Position numbers and translations under genes: made by a program. Shown piece after piece: positions 44,088 through 52,939 of a DNA stretch of 64,000 nt (positions are counted from its first letter, which is position 1; every line of letters starts with the position of its first letter). The DNA is from Caulobacter sp. UNC279MFTsu5.1. Its GTDB lineage: Bacteria; Pseudomonadota; Alphaproteobacteria; Caulobacterales; Caulobacteraceae. The notes below the pieces were generated by a model. It saw nothing but the letters and a program-made list of their open reading frames with translations. It had not been told where the DNA came from and ran no database searches. The stretch spans positions 62,001 through 126,000 of the forward strand of contig NZ_FORN01000005.1 of the NCBI RefSeq assembly GCF_900114015.1. Direction: 5' to 3'.

Positions 44088-46919
44088 CTAGTACTTCAGG
44101 CGGACGCCCACCCGGAAGTAGCGGCCCACGATGCCCGACTGCGAATAGGTCGGGTTCCAGTTCACCGCGGCGTAGTTGGCCGGGTTGAACATCGGGCCGG
44201 TGTCGAACAGGTTCATGACGTCGGCGTAGACGCTGGCCTTTTCGGTCACGTCGTAGGCGCCGGTCAGGTCGACGCTGGTGAACGACTTGACGCGGCAGTT
44301 GAAGGCGTCGTCGCCGTACAGGCAGCCGCTGGCCGCGCTGTCGTCGATTTCGCGCATGCCGCTGACATAGTTCATCGTGCCGGTCACGTGGATCGGACCG
44401 TGCTCGAAGGTGTTCGACCACGACAGGCGGTTCTTCGGGGTGCCGGCGCCCGACGACAGGGCGTACGGCGCTTCCTTGCCGACGTAGTTATAGGTCGTGC
44501 CGTCCTGGGTGTACTTGAAGTCGAACAGGGTGGTGGCGTCGAGGTTGGTCGTCCACTTCACGTCGTAGGGCAGGTAGAAGCTGGCCTGGACGTTCAGGTC
44601 CAGACCGCTGGTGACCAGCGAGTCGGCGTTGATGTAGGGCGAGGCCACCGACAGCACGCGGCGCTGGGCGGTCGGGTGGTCCGGGTCGACCGCGTCGGCG
44701 ACGATGGTGTAGCCGGCCGGGATGGCTTCGCCCGCGTAGTAGGCGTCCAGGGCCGCGCCCGGGGCGGCCTGGGCGATCACGTCGGTCTTCTTGATGTGGT
44801 AGTAGTCCAGCGAGACGCTGAAGTTGCGGGTCGGGGCCCACACCGCGCCGAACGTATAGCTGGTCGACTTTTCCGGCTTCAGGTCCGGATTGGCCGTGGT
44901 GATCAGCGAGAGCGAATAGTCCTTGGTGTACTCGTTGTCGCCGTGGGCGGCGCGGAAGGCGTCGAACGAGGCGTCCTGGAACGAGAAGGTCGTAAAGCCC
45001 TGGGCGGCCGAGTCGCCCGATTCCGAGAAGCTGGGAGCCCGGAAGCCCTTCGAGACCGTGCCGCGCAGCGCGATCTCCTTGGTGGGCGAGAACTTCACCC
45101 CCAGCTTCGGCGAGAAGTTGTCGCCGAAGTCGGAATAGTGGTCGTAGCGGCCCGAGACGTTGACCTCCACCTTGTCGATGATGGGCATGCCCAGCTCGGC
45201 GAAGGCCGAGGCGACGGTGCGGTTGCCGATGGTCTTGGCGTTGCCCAGGCCCTGGGCGTCGTTGACCGGGTTCAGGGCCGGGTCGTTGGTGGCCTCGTAG
45301 CGGAACTCGCCGCCCAGGCCCAGCTGGGCTTCGCCGCCCGGCAGGCTGAACACGCCGCGCGAGGCCTGGAAGCTGATCGAGTCCAGGTCCGAGGTCGAGG
45401 TCTTGGCCAGGGTCGGCGACAGGGCCTTGCGGACGGCGTCGCTGTTCTTGGACGGGTCGACGAAGTTGTACGAGCCGTCGGCGATCACCTTCATCAGGTT
45501 GTTGTAGCTGACGAAGCCGTTCTGGGCGCTTTCCAGCCAGCCGTGGGCGATCACCAGGTTGGCCTGGTAATCCCAGTCATGGGTGTTGCCCTTCACGCCG
45601 GCGACCATGCGGGCCATGCGGTTGGTGTATTCGGCGTCGGCCGGCAGGTCGCTGAAGCGGTACTTGATCAGGGCGTACTGACCGGCCGCCGCGAACGGGT
45701 TGTTCGGGTTCAGGGTGCCGTCGGTCAGGGTGATCGGCAGGACGATGTTGCTCAGGTTGTGCGGCGTGCTGGACGAGATGGTGACCGGGGTGCCGGTGAC
45801 CGAGGTCTTGCTCTGCACGAAGCTGCCGCTGAGATAGGCCTCGAGGTTGTCGTTCGGCTTGATCGTGAAGCGGCCGTAGGTGGCGATGCGCTCCTGCTTG
45901 GGCTGGACGTCGCCGAAGGTGGCGATGTTCTGGGCGCAGTAGCTGCCGATCGACTGGCCGGTGTTGTCGTCCAGGCGCGGGTCGACGGTCAGCGGGGCGT
46001 CGGTCGGGCAGCTGCGCAGCGGGCGCCACTCGTTGCCGACGCCGCCGATGGCCTGGCCGCTGGCCAGGTTGCCGGCCTCGGTCAGGATGGCCGGCTTGAC
46101 GTTGCCGTAGAAGGTGCTGCCGCCGGCCTGCGGATTGTTGTTCTGGCCGCCGGGGATCGAGGTCAGGTCGTTGGTGTTGTACGGGAAGCCGCGCTGGTCG
46201 ATGCGGATGCGCTTGTCCAGCTGGTACTCGAAGTCGGCGTAGAGGTTGTACTTGTCGGTATCCAGGTCGCCGTGGCCGATGTCGGCGTTGAAGCGGTATT
46301 GGCCGCCGCCGCCGTGCTCGCTGGTCCCGATCGAGGCGTCGGCGCCCATGCCCTGGTAGTTGGACTTCATGATGATGTTGACGACGCCGCCGATGGCGTC
46401 GGCGCCGTACAGCGACGAAGCCCCGTCCTTCAGGGTCTCGATGCGCTCGACCGCGTTGAACGGGATCGAGTTGAGGTCGACGAACGCCTTCTGGCCGTCG
46501 TCGGCCAGCGGGTAGTTGGCGTTGCGCAGGCCGTCGATCATCACCAGGGTCGAGTTGACCGACAGGCCGCGCAGCGACACGCCGGTCGAGCCGGCGGCGA
46601 AGCCGTTGCCGAAGGCGGCGGGGATCGAGCCGGAGTTGTCGGCCGACAGGCTGCGGATGGCGTCGGCGATCGTGGTGATGCCCTGGGCCTTCAGCTGCTC
46701 GGTGGTCTGGACGGTGACCGGCGACGGGGTGGCGGTGTCGGTGCGGCGCAGCAGCGAACCGGTGACGACGACGGCTTCGACTTCATTGTCGGCGGGGGCG
46801 GCCTGGGCGGCGGCCGGGGCCGGCGCGGTCTGCGCGTTCGCGGCGAAGGCGGCGAAGGTGGCGACCCCCGCCATCATCGTCGTCGCGAGCAGGCGCCCGC
46901 GGGTGATCTGCAATTTCAT
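44088..46919 (-). CDS. TonB-dependent outer-membrane receptor
   Basis: This 943-residue receptor has a signal peptide (MKLQITRGRLLATTMMAGVA..., cleavage near Ala29), a TonB-box region (NEVEAVVVTGSLLRRTDTATP), a plug with STGVSLRGLSVNSTLVMIDGLR and VERIETLKDGASSLYGADAIGGVVNI, and a long barrel ending in the YFRVGVRLKY C-terminus. This 'GSLLRR' type is common in carbohydrate, peptide or uncharacterised uptake in Caulobacterales. The start was set at 46919 because the signal peptide begins there. It is the last gene before a clear terminator. Confidence 0.93.
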   Translation of the reverse strand: MKLQITRGRLLATTMMAGVATFAAFAANAQTAPAPAAAQAAPADNEVEAVVVTGSLLRRTDTATPSPVTVQTTEQLKAQGITTIADAIRSLSADNSGSIPAAFGNGFAAGSTGVSLRGLSVNSTLVMIDGLRNANYPLADDGQKAFVDLNSIPFNAVERIETLKDGASSLYGADAIGGVVNIIMKSNYQGMGADASIGTSEHGGGGQYRFNADIGHGDLDTDKYNLYADFEYQLDKRIRIDQRGFPYNTNDLTSIPGGQNNNPQAGGSTFYGNVKPAILTEAGNLASGQAIGGVGNEWRPLRSCPTDAPLTVDPRLDDNTGQSIGSYCAQNIATFGDVQPKQERIATYGRFTIKPNDNLEAYLSGSFVQSKTSVTGTPVTISSSTPHNLSNIVLPITLTDGTLNPNNPFAAAGQYALIKYRFSDLPADAEYTNRMARMVAGVKGNTHDWDYQANLVIAHGWLESAQNGFVSYNNLMKVIADGSYNFVDPSKNSDAVRKALSPTLAKTSTSDLDSISFQASRGVFSLPGGEAQLGLGGEFRYEATNDPALNPVNDAQGLGNAKTIGNRTVASAFAELGMPIIDKVEVNVSGRYDHYSDFGDNFSPKLGVKFSPTKEIALRGTVSKGFRAPSFSESGDSAAQGFTTFSFQDASFDAFRAAHGDNEYTKDYSLSLITTANPDLKPEKSTSYTFGAVWAPTRNFSVSLDYYHIKKTDVIAQAAPGAALDAYYAGEAIPAGYTIVADAVDPDHPTAQRRVLSVASPYINADSLVTSGLDLNVQASFYLPYDVKWTTNLDATTLFDFKYTQDGTTYNYVGKEAPYALSSGAGTPKNRLSWSNTFEHGPIHVTGTMNYVSGMREIDDSAASGCLYGDDAFNCRVKSFTSVDLTGAYDVTEKASVYADVMNLFDTGPMFNPANYAAVNWNPTYSQSGIVGRYFRVGVRLKY

Positions 46920-47683
46920 GTCGGTCCCTCCGGGCGCTTGGAGCCTGGCCGCATCGGCCCGCTCGTCCCGTCGCCCTGTCAGCTCTAGGTTTCCCGGAGG
47001 ACCTCTCGTCCCCGGTTGCCGTGGGATAGGAGCCGCCAAAGACGCCCGTCAATCGTCGACGCCGCCGTGTAATGAATATGTCTATGACCTGTCACATCCA
47101 AGCAACTGCCGAAGCCGAATTGCGGCGAGAATAAGTCTTTTAGGTGTCTGGGGCGCAATGGGGTGTAGAGAAACCGTCGATATCCAAGCTTGACTGATAG
47201 AATCGCGGTTCGGGGAACTTGGTGATCTGAAAGGGAATTCTTACCGTCCTGTAATTATTATGAAGTTGCTCGTCGGAAGTCGATATCTCCAGATCGATTA
47301 TCGATGCGCAGACGCCCGGGGCGGTGCGCCGGGAATGCAACCGGCGGAGGCGCTCCCGCCTTGAAAAGGAAATCGGCGAGCGTCCCGATCTTGTTTTCCG
47401 GACTGCCTTCGCGCGAACTTCTGGTCGGGAAATTTCGGCGGACGAGTCAGGCGGCAGGGCGGGGATTCGTAGTCTCAGATCGATTTCCAAGGTCGCATTC
47501 GCAGCGCTTGCGGCCTTGTCCGGCGGCTGCGGGGCGGCGAACGCAGGCCCATCCGGAAAGGCGTGCGAGGCGGCGGAGGCCGTCCTGCCCGCAGCGAATG
47601 CGGACGGGCCGCCTCCGCTGTTCAGCGACACGGCGTTTCGCGCGGGGGAGCCGTGGGGAGGCGTCCATTTCGCTCGAAAGTCC
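46920..47683. other. Gene-poor, lower-GC intergenic stretch
   Basis: I see no convincing gene in these 764 bases. About 47080-47310 is markedly richer in A and T than its surroundings, with runs such as GTAATTATTATGAAG and several GATATC/GATCGATTATCGAT-like palindromes. It probably holds the promoter of the TonB-dependent receptor (minus strand). Open frames on both strands cross it but have no recognisable domain or ribosome binding site. Confidence 0.5.
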
Positions 47684-49840
47684 TCAGTACGGCAGCTGTT
47701 CCGGCGAGGGCGCGGGACCGGGCGTCGGGGCGTCGGCGGCCGGCTCCAGCTCCGACGCCGAACGCGCGAACTCGGCGGCCAGGGTCTCGTAGAAGCCGTT
47801 GCGGGGATCGGGCGTCGACAGGGGCGCCGGGTCGGGCAGCAGCCAGGGGAAGTCGCGCACCGCCAGGCCCTCGTGGGCGGCCAGCATGTAGCGCCGCCAG
47901 ATGCTGGCCGGGATGTCGCCGCCGACCACCTTGTTCATTGGCCGGTCGTCGTCGTTGCCCACCCAGACGCCGGTCACGTAGTCGGGGGTGAAGCCCACGA
48001 ACCAGGCGTCGCGCCAGTTCTGGCTGGTGCCGGTCTTGCCCGCCGCCGGCCAGCCGAACGCCGCCCGCTTGGCGGTGCCGACCTCGACCACCTTCTTCAT
48101 CATCTTGACCATCATGCTGGCCTTGCTGACGTCGTAGACGCTGGGCGCCGAGCCGGGGACCGCGTGGGTGAAGATCGGCGTCCCGTCCTGGGTGGTGATG
48201 CTCTCGATCACATAGGGCTGCAGGCGCACGCCGCCCTGCTGGAACACCTGGAAGCCCGAGGTCAGCTGCAGCAGGTTCACCTCATAGGCCCCCAGCGCCA
48301 CCGACAGGTCGGGGTTGGAGGGCAGGGTGGTGAACCCGAACCGCCGGGCCAGGTCGCCGATCGCCGGCCCGCCGGCCTCCTGGCCCAGCTTGACCGCGAT
48401 GGTGTTGATCGAATTGACCAGGGCGTCCTGCACGGTCATCGGGCCGCGATAGCCGCCGGCGTAGTTCTCGGGCTTCCAATCGCCGAACTGCACCGGCCCG
48501 TCGACGCGGATGTCGGTGGGCAGCACGCCCTTCTCCAGGGCGGCGGCGTAGACGAACGGCTTGAAGGTCGAACCCGGCTGGCGGCGGGCCTGGACGGCGC
48601 GGTTGAACGGGCTCTCGATATAGTCGGTCCCGCCCACTATGGCCCGCACGGCCCCGTCGGCCGACAGCGACAGCAGGGCCGCCTGGCGGGCCCCGGCGCT
48701 TTCGCCGCCGATCTGGATGGCCTGGCGGACGGTCTCGACGCCCACGTGCTGCAGGCGCGGGTCGATGGTCAGGCGCACCACCAGGTCGGGCGCGTTCTGG
48801 CCGGCGATGCGCACGGCCTCGGCGGTGGCGTAGTCCAGCACCCAGCCGTAGTCGCCCTCGTCGGCCACGGCCAGCGGCGACAGGCGCGGGGTGTCGTCCA
48901 GGGCCCGGCTCTCCTGCTCGGCGGTGATCCAGCCCTCCTTGCGCATGTTGGCCAGGACCAGGCGCGAGCGGGCCAGGGCGGCGCTCATGTCGCGGGTCAG
49001 GGCCAGGCGCGAGGGGGCCTTGGGCAGGCTGGCCAGCAGCGCCGCCTCCGACAGGGTCAGCTGGCTGGCCGACTTGCCGAAATAGGTGCGGCTGGCGCCG
49101 TCGACCCCGAAGGTGTTGGCCCCGAAGAACACCCGGTTCAGATAGAGTTCCAGCACCTCGTCCTTGGTCAGGACCTGCTCCAGGCGATGGGCCATCAGCA
49201 TTTCCTGCAGCTTGCGCCGGACCGTGCGGTCGGGCGTCAGGAACAGGCCCTTGGCCAGCTGCTGGGACAGGGTCGAGGCGCCCTGCACGGTGCGGCCGGC
49301 CCGGTGGTTGACGTAGGCCGCGCGGACGATGCCGTAGGGGTCGATGGCCCCGTGCCGGTAGAAGCGCTTGTCCTCGGCGGCCAGGAAGGCCAGCGGCACG
49401 TAGTTGGGCACGCCGGCCAGGGTGATGCGCTGGCCGTAGCGCGGGCCGCGGCTGGCGATCACCTGGCCGTTGCGGTCCTCGAACCGGATGCCCGGCGCGC
49501 GGTTGACCGCGAACAGCGCCTCGCGCGACGGCAGGGTCGGGGTGTCGCGCAGGTATTTCCACCAGACATAGCCGGCCCCGGCCCCGGCGCCCGCCAGGCC
49601 CAGGGCCAGCACGGCCAGCAGCGGGATCCAGATCCAGCGGGCCTTGCGGGCCTTGGCCTTGGCCCGGGCGTGCTTCAGGTCCGCGCGGAAGGGCTCCTCC
49701 GGCGGGGGCTCGCGAGGCGGTTCGCGGGGCGGCGGCGGCGGGGGCGGCGGCGGCGCGGCGGCGGAGTCCGGCGGCCGCTGGGCCGGCGGGCGCGGCGGTT
49801 CGTCGTCGAAGCGATAGGGCGGCAGCGTCCAGTCGTTCAA
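47684..49840 (-). CDS. Class A penicillin-binding protein (PBP1A family)
   Basis: This 718-residue bifunctional murein synthase has a Pro-rich cytoplasmic N-terminus (about residues 1-65), one membrane anchor (IWIPLLAVLALGLAGAGAGAGYVW) and a GT51 glycosyltransferase domain with AAEDKRFYRHGAID and GASTLSQQLAKGLFLTP. The transpeptidase domain has the SxxK serine in PGSTFKPF, the SxN motif in NSINTIAVK and KTG in GKTGTSQNWRDAWFVGF. It polymerises and crosslinks peptidoglycan at the inner membrane. It is one of several class A PBPs expected in Caulobacterales and is divergent from the YcgN-like gene. Confidence 0.92.
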   Translation of the reverse strand: MNDWTLPPYRFDDEPPRPPAQRPPDSAAAPPPPPPPPPREPPREPPPEEPFRADLKHARAKAKARKARWIWIPLLAVLALGLAGAGAGAGYVWWKYLRDTPTLPSREALFAVNRAPGIRFEDRNGQVIASRGPRYGQRITLAGVPNYVPLAFLAAEDKRFYRHGAIDPYGIVRAAYVNHRAGRTVQGASTLSQQLAKGLFLTPDRTVRRKLQEMLMAHRLEQVLTKDEVLELYLNRVFFGANTFGVDGASRTYFGKSASQLTLSEAALLASLPKAPSRLALTRDMSAALARSRLVLANMRKEGWITAEQESRALDDTPRLSPLAVADEGDYGWVLDYATAEAVRIAGQNAPDLVVRLTIDPRLQHVGVETVRQAIQIGGESAGARQAALLSLSADGAVRAIVGGTDYIESPFNRAVQARRQPGSTFKPFVYAAALEKGVLPTDIRVDGPVQFGDWKPENYAGGYRGPMTVQDALVNSINTIAVKLGQEAGGPAIGDLARRFGFTTLPSNPDLSVALGAYEVNLLQLTSGFQVFQQGGVRLQPYVIESITTQDGTPIFTHAVPGSAPSVYDVSKASMMVKMMKKVVEVGTAKRAAFGWPAAGKTGTSQNWRDAWFVGFTPDYVTGVWVGNDDDRPMNKVVGGDIPASIWRRYMLAAHEGLAVRDFPWLLPDPAPLSTPDPRNGFYETLAAEFARSASELEPAADAPTPGPAPSPEQLPY

Positions 49841-49908
49841 GTCGGCCCCACGGTCCCGTTCTGGTCTCCCCGTTTGGTTTCGGGGCGATTTGGGTTTAGG
49901 ACGCCGCG

Positions 49909-50394
49909 ATGATGGCGCGCAAACCTTTCTGGGAGACGAAGTCCCTAAACCAGATGACCGTCCCCGAGTGGGAGAGTCTATGCGACGGCTGCGGCCTTTG
50001 CTGCCTGGTTCGCTTCGAAGACGAAGACACCGGCGAGATCATCCCCACCCGGGTGCATTGCCAGCTGTTCGACGAGCACCGCTGCAGCTGCAAGGACTAT
50101 CCCAACCGCCGCAAGACCGTGCCCGACTGCATCAAGCTGACGCCGCACAACATCGAGACCCTGGAATGGATGCCGCCGTCCTGCGCCTATCGCCGGCTGC
50201 ACGAGGGCAAGACCCTGCCCGACTGGCATCCGCTGGTCACCGGCGACCCCGACAGCACCCACAAGGCCGGGATCTCGGTGCGCGACCAGACGGTGTCGGA
50301 GCTGTGCTTCGACGACCCGGAGGACGCCCTGGACTTCGTGGCCGTCGACCTGATGGCCGACAAGGGCGACCAGATCTACGACCCGGAGGAGTGA
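49909..50394 (+). CDS. YcgN family Cys-cluster protein (UPF0260)
   Basis: This 161-residue cytoplasmic protein has [13 protein letters not shown] near residues 22-34 and further Cys residues in [26 protein letters not shown] and PPSCAYRRL, the Zn/Fe-cluster pattern of YcgN/UPF0260 proteins. The molecular function is not established. ATG 49909 is followed immediately by ATG 49912, either of which could be used. Confidence 0.88.
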   Translation: MMARKPFWETKSLNQMTVPEWESLCDGCGLCCLVRFEDEDTGEIIPTRVHCQLFDEHRCSCKDYPNRRKTVPDCIKLTPHNIETLEWMPPSCAYRRLHEGKTLPDWHPLVTGDPDSTHKAGISVRDQTVSELCFDDPEDALDFVAVDLMADKGDQIYDPEE

Positions 50395-50516
50395 GGGCGG
50401 GGCGGTCCGGCGCGGGGCGAATAGATCGAACAATTTCCTCCCTTTTAGGTTGAGAAGTCTCGTGGTTCGGAATAGCCATGAGCTTGGCCATATTCCGAAA
50501 CCCCTTGGAGACTTCC

Positions 50517-50855
50517 ATGAAGCCCGCCCTTCCCGCCATGCTCGGCCTCGCCTTTTCTCTGGTGGCGGGCGCGGCCACGGCGACGCCCGTCGAGGTTCCC
50601 TGGGCCAAGCTGACCTTCCTGGGCGGCGGATGGACGACGACGACCCTAAGGGTGCAAACCAGCGGAGCCTTCAGCAACCCGGCGGCCTGCGCCATGACCG
50701 ACGGCTACATCGTCGACTCGACCCTGCCTGGCGCCCAGTTGCTGGACTCGATCCTGCTCACCGCCTATTCGACCAATCAGGACGTCATGCTGGTCATTGA
50801 CGGCTGCGTGCAGTCACGCCCGGCCGTCATTGGCGTCTATATTCGACGTTCCTAG
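50517..50855 (+). CDS. Small exported protein of unknown function
   Basis: This 112-residue product has a signal peptide (MKPALPAMLGLAFSLVAGAATA). The mature part contains two Cys (PAACAMTD and IDGCVQSR), probably a disulfide, and a beta-rich pattern ending GVYIRRS. No family is recognised. TTGGAG seven bases before ATG 50517 supports this start. The stop codon is the first triplet of an interspersed alphaproteobacterial-type repeat. Confidence 0.65.
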   Translation: MKPALPAMLGLAFSLVAGAATATPVEVPWAKLTFLGGGWTTTTLRVQTSGAFSNPAACAMTDGYIVDSTLPGAQLLDSILLTAYSTNQDVMLVIDGCVQSRPAVIGVYIRRS

Positions 50856-50921
50856 AGCATTTTCGAGCGAAGCGGACACCGGTTCGCATGAAGAAAATGC
50901 GCTAAAACAAAGATCTAGAGC
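50853..50921. repeat. Interspersed repeat of alphaproteobacterial type
   Basis: TAGAGCATTTTCGAGCGAAG...AAAATGCGCTAAAACAAAGA then TCTAGAGC. I recognise this sequence type from many alphaproteobacterial genomes. The TAGAGC and TCTAGAGC ends suggest a small mobile unit, but no ORF is carried. Confidence 0.55.
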
Positions 50922-51011
50922 GCGATCTGTCAGAGGTGAGATCGCCAAGACGTCGCGATCTGCAGGGATGGGCGGCGCCGGGCGCGTTCCCGCCGCTCGG
51001 GGCGGGTCGGG

Positions 51012-51239
51012 TCAGTCGCCCGGTTTCCGTTTGCCCGACAGCAGGGCGTAGATCGCCATGGCGTGGCCGTGACCCAGGCCCAGCGTCCCCTTGCCCCAGT
51101 CCACGACCTGACCGGCCTTGACCCCGGGCTTGAGCTGGCCGCCGTCCGACAGTCCGGCCGCGTCGGCCGCGGCCTTCACCGCCTGGGCGTCGAGGCCGGT
51201 CTTGGCCTGGATGGTGTCGAGATAGGCTTGGAAGGACAT
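51012..51239 (-). CDS. DUF4287 family protein
   Basis: This 75-residue protein (MSFQAYLDTIQAKTGLDAQA...) ends with GTLGLGHGHAMAIYALLSGKRK, a pattern typical of DUF4287. Function is unknown; the fold may bind a nucleic acid or protein, which is inference. It is flanked by the interspersed repeat on one side and a gene-free stretch with a family E repeat on the other. Confidence 0.8.
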   Translation of the reverse strand: MSFQAYLDTIQAKTGLDAQAVKAAADAAGLSDGGQLKPGVKAGQVVDWGKGTLGLGHGHAMAIYALLSGKRKPGD

Positions 51240-51360
51240 GGGGGCCTCGGTGTTCGGGGGTTGTTGACCTGAGGACGTTCCGCGACGGTTGGCGCCGACA
51301 GGGGCCGGCGGTTTTTTCGCCCAGTCCCCGCCGCGGGGGCTATCGCGTATGGCCAAAACC

Positions 51361-51474
51361 GTTGTCATCCCGGACGAGCGCGCAGCGCGAAGATCCGGGA
51401 CCGGGGCGTGAACACAGGCGCTTGCGGCGGTCCCGGATCTGCGCCCGGCGTCGCCGGGCTTGTCCGGGATGACA
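51361..51474. repeat. Palindromic intergenic repeat, family E
   Basis: TTGTCATCCCGGACGAGCGC...TGTCCGGGATGACA. It fills much of the 366-base gap before the acetyltransferase gene. Confidence 0.85.
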
Positions 51475-51605
51475 GCTCTTTTGGCGGCCAATCCATATGC
51501 GATCGCCTCTGCGTCCGCCGGGCGTCCAGCCCCGTCCGCCCCGTGGCGGCCCTCGCCGAATCCCGGCACGGCTGTCCTTCGTCCACCCGCCCGAAGGAAG
51601 ACCGC

Positions 51606-52163
51606 ATGGCCTATGACGATCGCACGCGGATGATCCTCAGGCGGACGCCGGAATCCGCGACCATGGTCGCCAACGTCAAGCGCGCCATGGCCGTCACCGC
51701 CGCCCTCAACCGCCTGACTTACGAAGACGGGCCTCAGATCCGCGCCCTGTTCGGCGAGCTGACGGGCCGGGCGGTGGACGAGACCTTCGCGCTGATCCCG
51801 CCGTTCTACACCGAGAGCGGGGTCCATATCCGGGTCGGGCGCAACGTCTTCGTCAATCAGAACTGCACCTTCTACGACCTGGGCGGGATCGACATCGGCG
51901 ACGACGTGATGATCGGTCCGAACGTCAGCCTGATCACCTCCGGCCACCCGGTCGAACCCTCCCGCCGGCGCGACGGCGTCGTCGCCAGGCCCATCGTCAT
52001 CGGGCGCAACGTCTGGATCGCGGCCGGCGCGACGATCATCGGCGGCGTGACCGTCGGCGAGAACTCTGTCGTCGCGGCGGGCTCGGTGGTCACCCGCGAC
52101 GTCCCGCCCGACACCCTGGTCGGCGGCAACCCGGCCCGGGTGATCCGCTCGATCGCGGAGTGA
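51606..52163 (+). CDS. Sugar O-acetyltransferase, Maa/NodL-like
   Basis: This 185-residue enzyme has an N-terminal Maa domain (ILRRTPESATMVANVKRAMA) and a left-handed parallel beta-helix built of hexapeptide repeats (IRVGRNVFVNQNCTFYD, IDIGDDVMIGPNVSLIT, IVIGRNVWIAAGATIIGGVTVGENSVVAAG). The catalytic His is in ITSGHPVEP. It acetylates a sugar or related hydroxyl using acetyl-CoA. GAAGGAAG precedes ATG 51606. Confidence 0.9.
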   Translation: MAYDDRTRMILRRTPESATMVANVKRAMAVTAALNRLTYEDGPQIRALFGELTGRAVDETFALIPPFYTESGVHIRVGRNVFVNQNCTFYDLGGIDIGDDVMIGPNVSLITSGHPVEPSRRRDGVVARPIVIGRNVWIAAGATIIGGVTVGENSVVAAGSVVTRDVPPDTLVGGNPARVIRSIAE

Positions 52164-52178
52164 GGGGGGCGGGGGACT

Positions 52179-52327
52179 CCCTCTCCCATGGGGAGAGGGT
52201 TGGGGCGAGGGGGTTCCGGGCCAGACGGCGCGCCGGCGGAGCGCCCCGTGTGAAAAACGGTGAGGGCGTAACCCCTCACCCTCCCACCGCTTCGCGGCGG
52301 GCCCCTCCCTCTCCCACTGGGAGAGGG
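52179..52327. repeat. Palindromic intergenic repeat, family F
   Basis: CCCTCTCCCATGGGGAGAGGG...CCCTCTCCCACTGGGAGAGGG element upstream of the GTA cluster. Confidence 0.85.
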
Positions 52328-52331
52328 CGAC

Positions 52332-52364
52332 GTCAGGCGCCCCCTGACGGGGATACAGCCCCGT
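52332..52364. promoter_or_regulatory. Two adjacent small hairpins upstream of the GTA cluster
   Basis: GTCAGG-CGCCC-CCTGAC (52332-52348) and ACGGGG-ATACAG-CCCCGT (52347-52364) sit side by side 120 bases before the g1-like start. They could be the end of an upstream transcript or part of GTA control. The following 52366-52460 stretch is the likely promoter region. Assignment is weak. Confidence 0.3.
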
Positions 52365-52483
52365 CCATCCTCGGCGCATGGCGACTCAACACCAGCAAAA
52401 TCAACGCCCTAAACTTTCTCGACCTAAGTTATCAGCGGCGCCCGCTGCTCCCGTATCTTTGTGTCATGGCCGGGAGAAGCGAG

Positions 52484-52939
52484 ATGAGCCCCGAACAGAA
52501 GATGCGAGACGCCGATCTTGAATTGGTCGAGGTCCATGTCGCCAACGTCCGGCGGATCAAGGGCGGCGAGGCCGAGTCCTCCAAGGCCGAACTCAATGGG
52601 CTGGTCGCCGGCGCCGCCCTGGCCAGCCGCCGCCTCAGCGGCGCCCTGGTGATGAGCCGCAAGGGCCTGGCCAACGAGGCCAAGGCCGCTGCGGCGTCGG
52701 AGGCCCTCGCCGCCAACGAGAACGACATCGACGCCAAGCTGGAGACGGAAATGGATGACGACTCTGGTCGAACCCCCGAGCGGATGGCTGAAATTCACGC
52801 CGACATCCGACGCCGATTGGATGTTGCTCGAGCCGCCCGAGAATCTAAGCAAATGGCTGGGCGCAGCGTCGCTCCAGCGGATCGAGCGCTGCCGAGCGGC
52901 GTGGAAGCCGAGGGCGGAGCACCAGCTTCCCCCGCCTGA
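52484..52939 (+). CDS. GTA gene g1-like protein, possible small terminase
   Basis: This 151-residue, largely helical protein (MSPEQKMRDADLELVEVHVA...) occupies the place of GTA g1, which is the small terminase in Rhodobacter (established). It is rich in Ala and charged residues with a long predicted coiled segment (SKAELNGLVAGAALASRRL). ATG 52484 follows GGGAGA with six bases between; ATG 52466 is an alternative. The last 185 bases overlap the terL gene out of frame, and both frames look protein-like there. Homology to g1 is inferred from position and shape. Confidence 0.55.
   Translation: MSPEQKMRDADLELVEVHVANVRRIKGGEAESSKAELNGLVAGAALASRRLSGALVMSRKGLANEAKAAAASEALAANENDIDAKLETEMDDDSGRTPERMAEIHADIRRRLDVARAARESKQMAGRSVAPADRALPSGVEAEGGAPASPA

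Noticed and set aside
47140..47631. A 163-codon open frame on the minus strand and an open frame on the plus strand in the lower-GC gap
   Set aside because: Neither has a recognisable domain, a good ribosome binding site or the codon use of the neighbours; long chance frames are common at this GC content.
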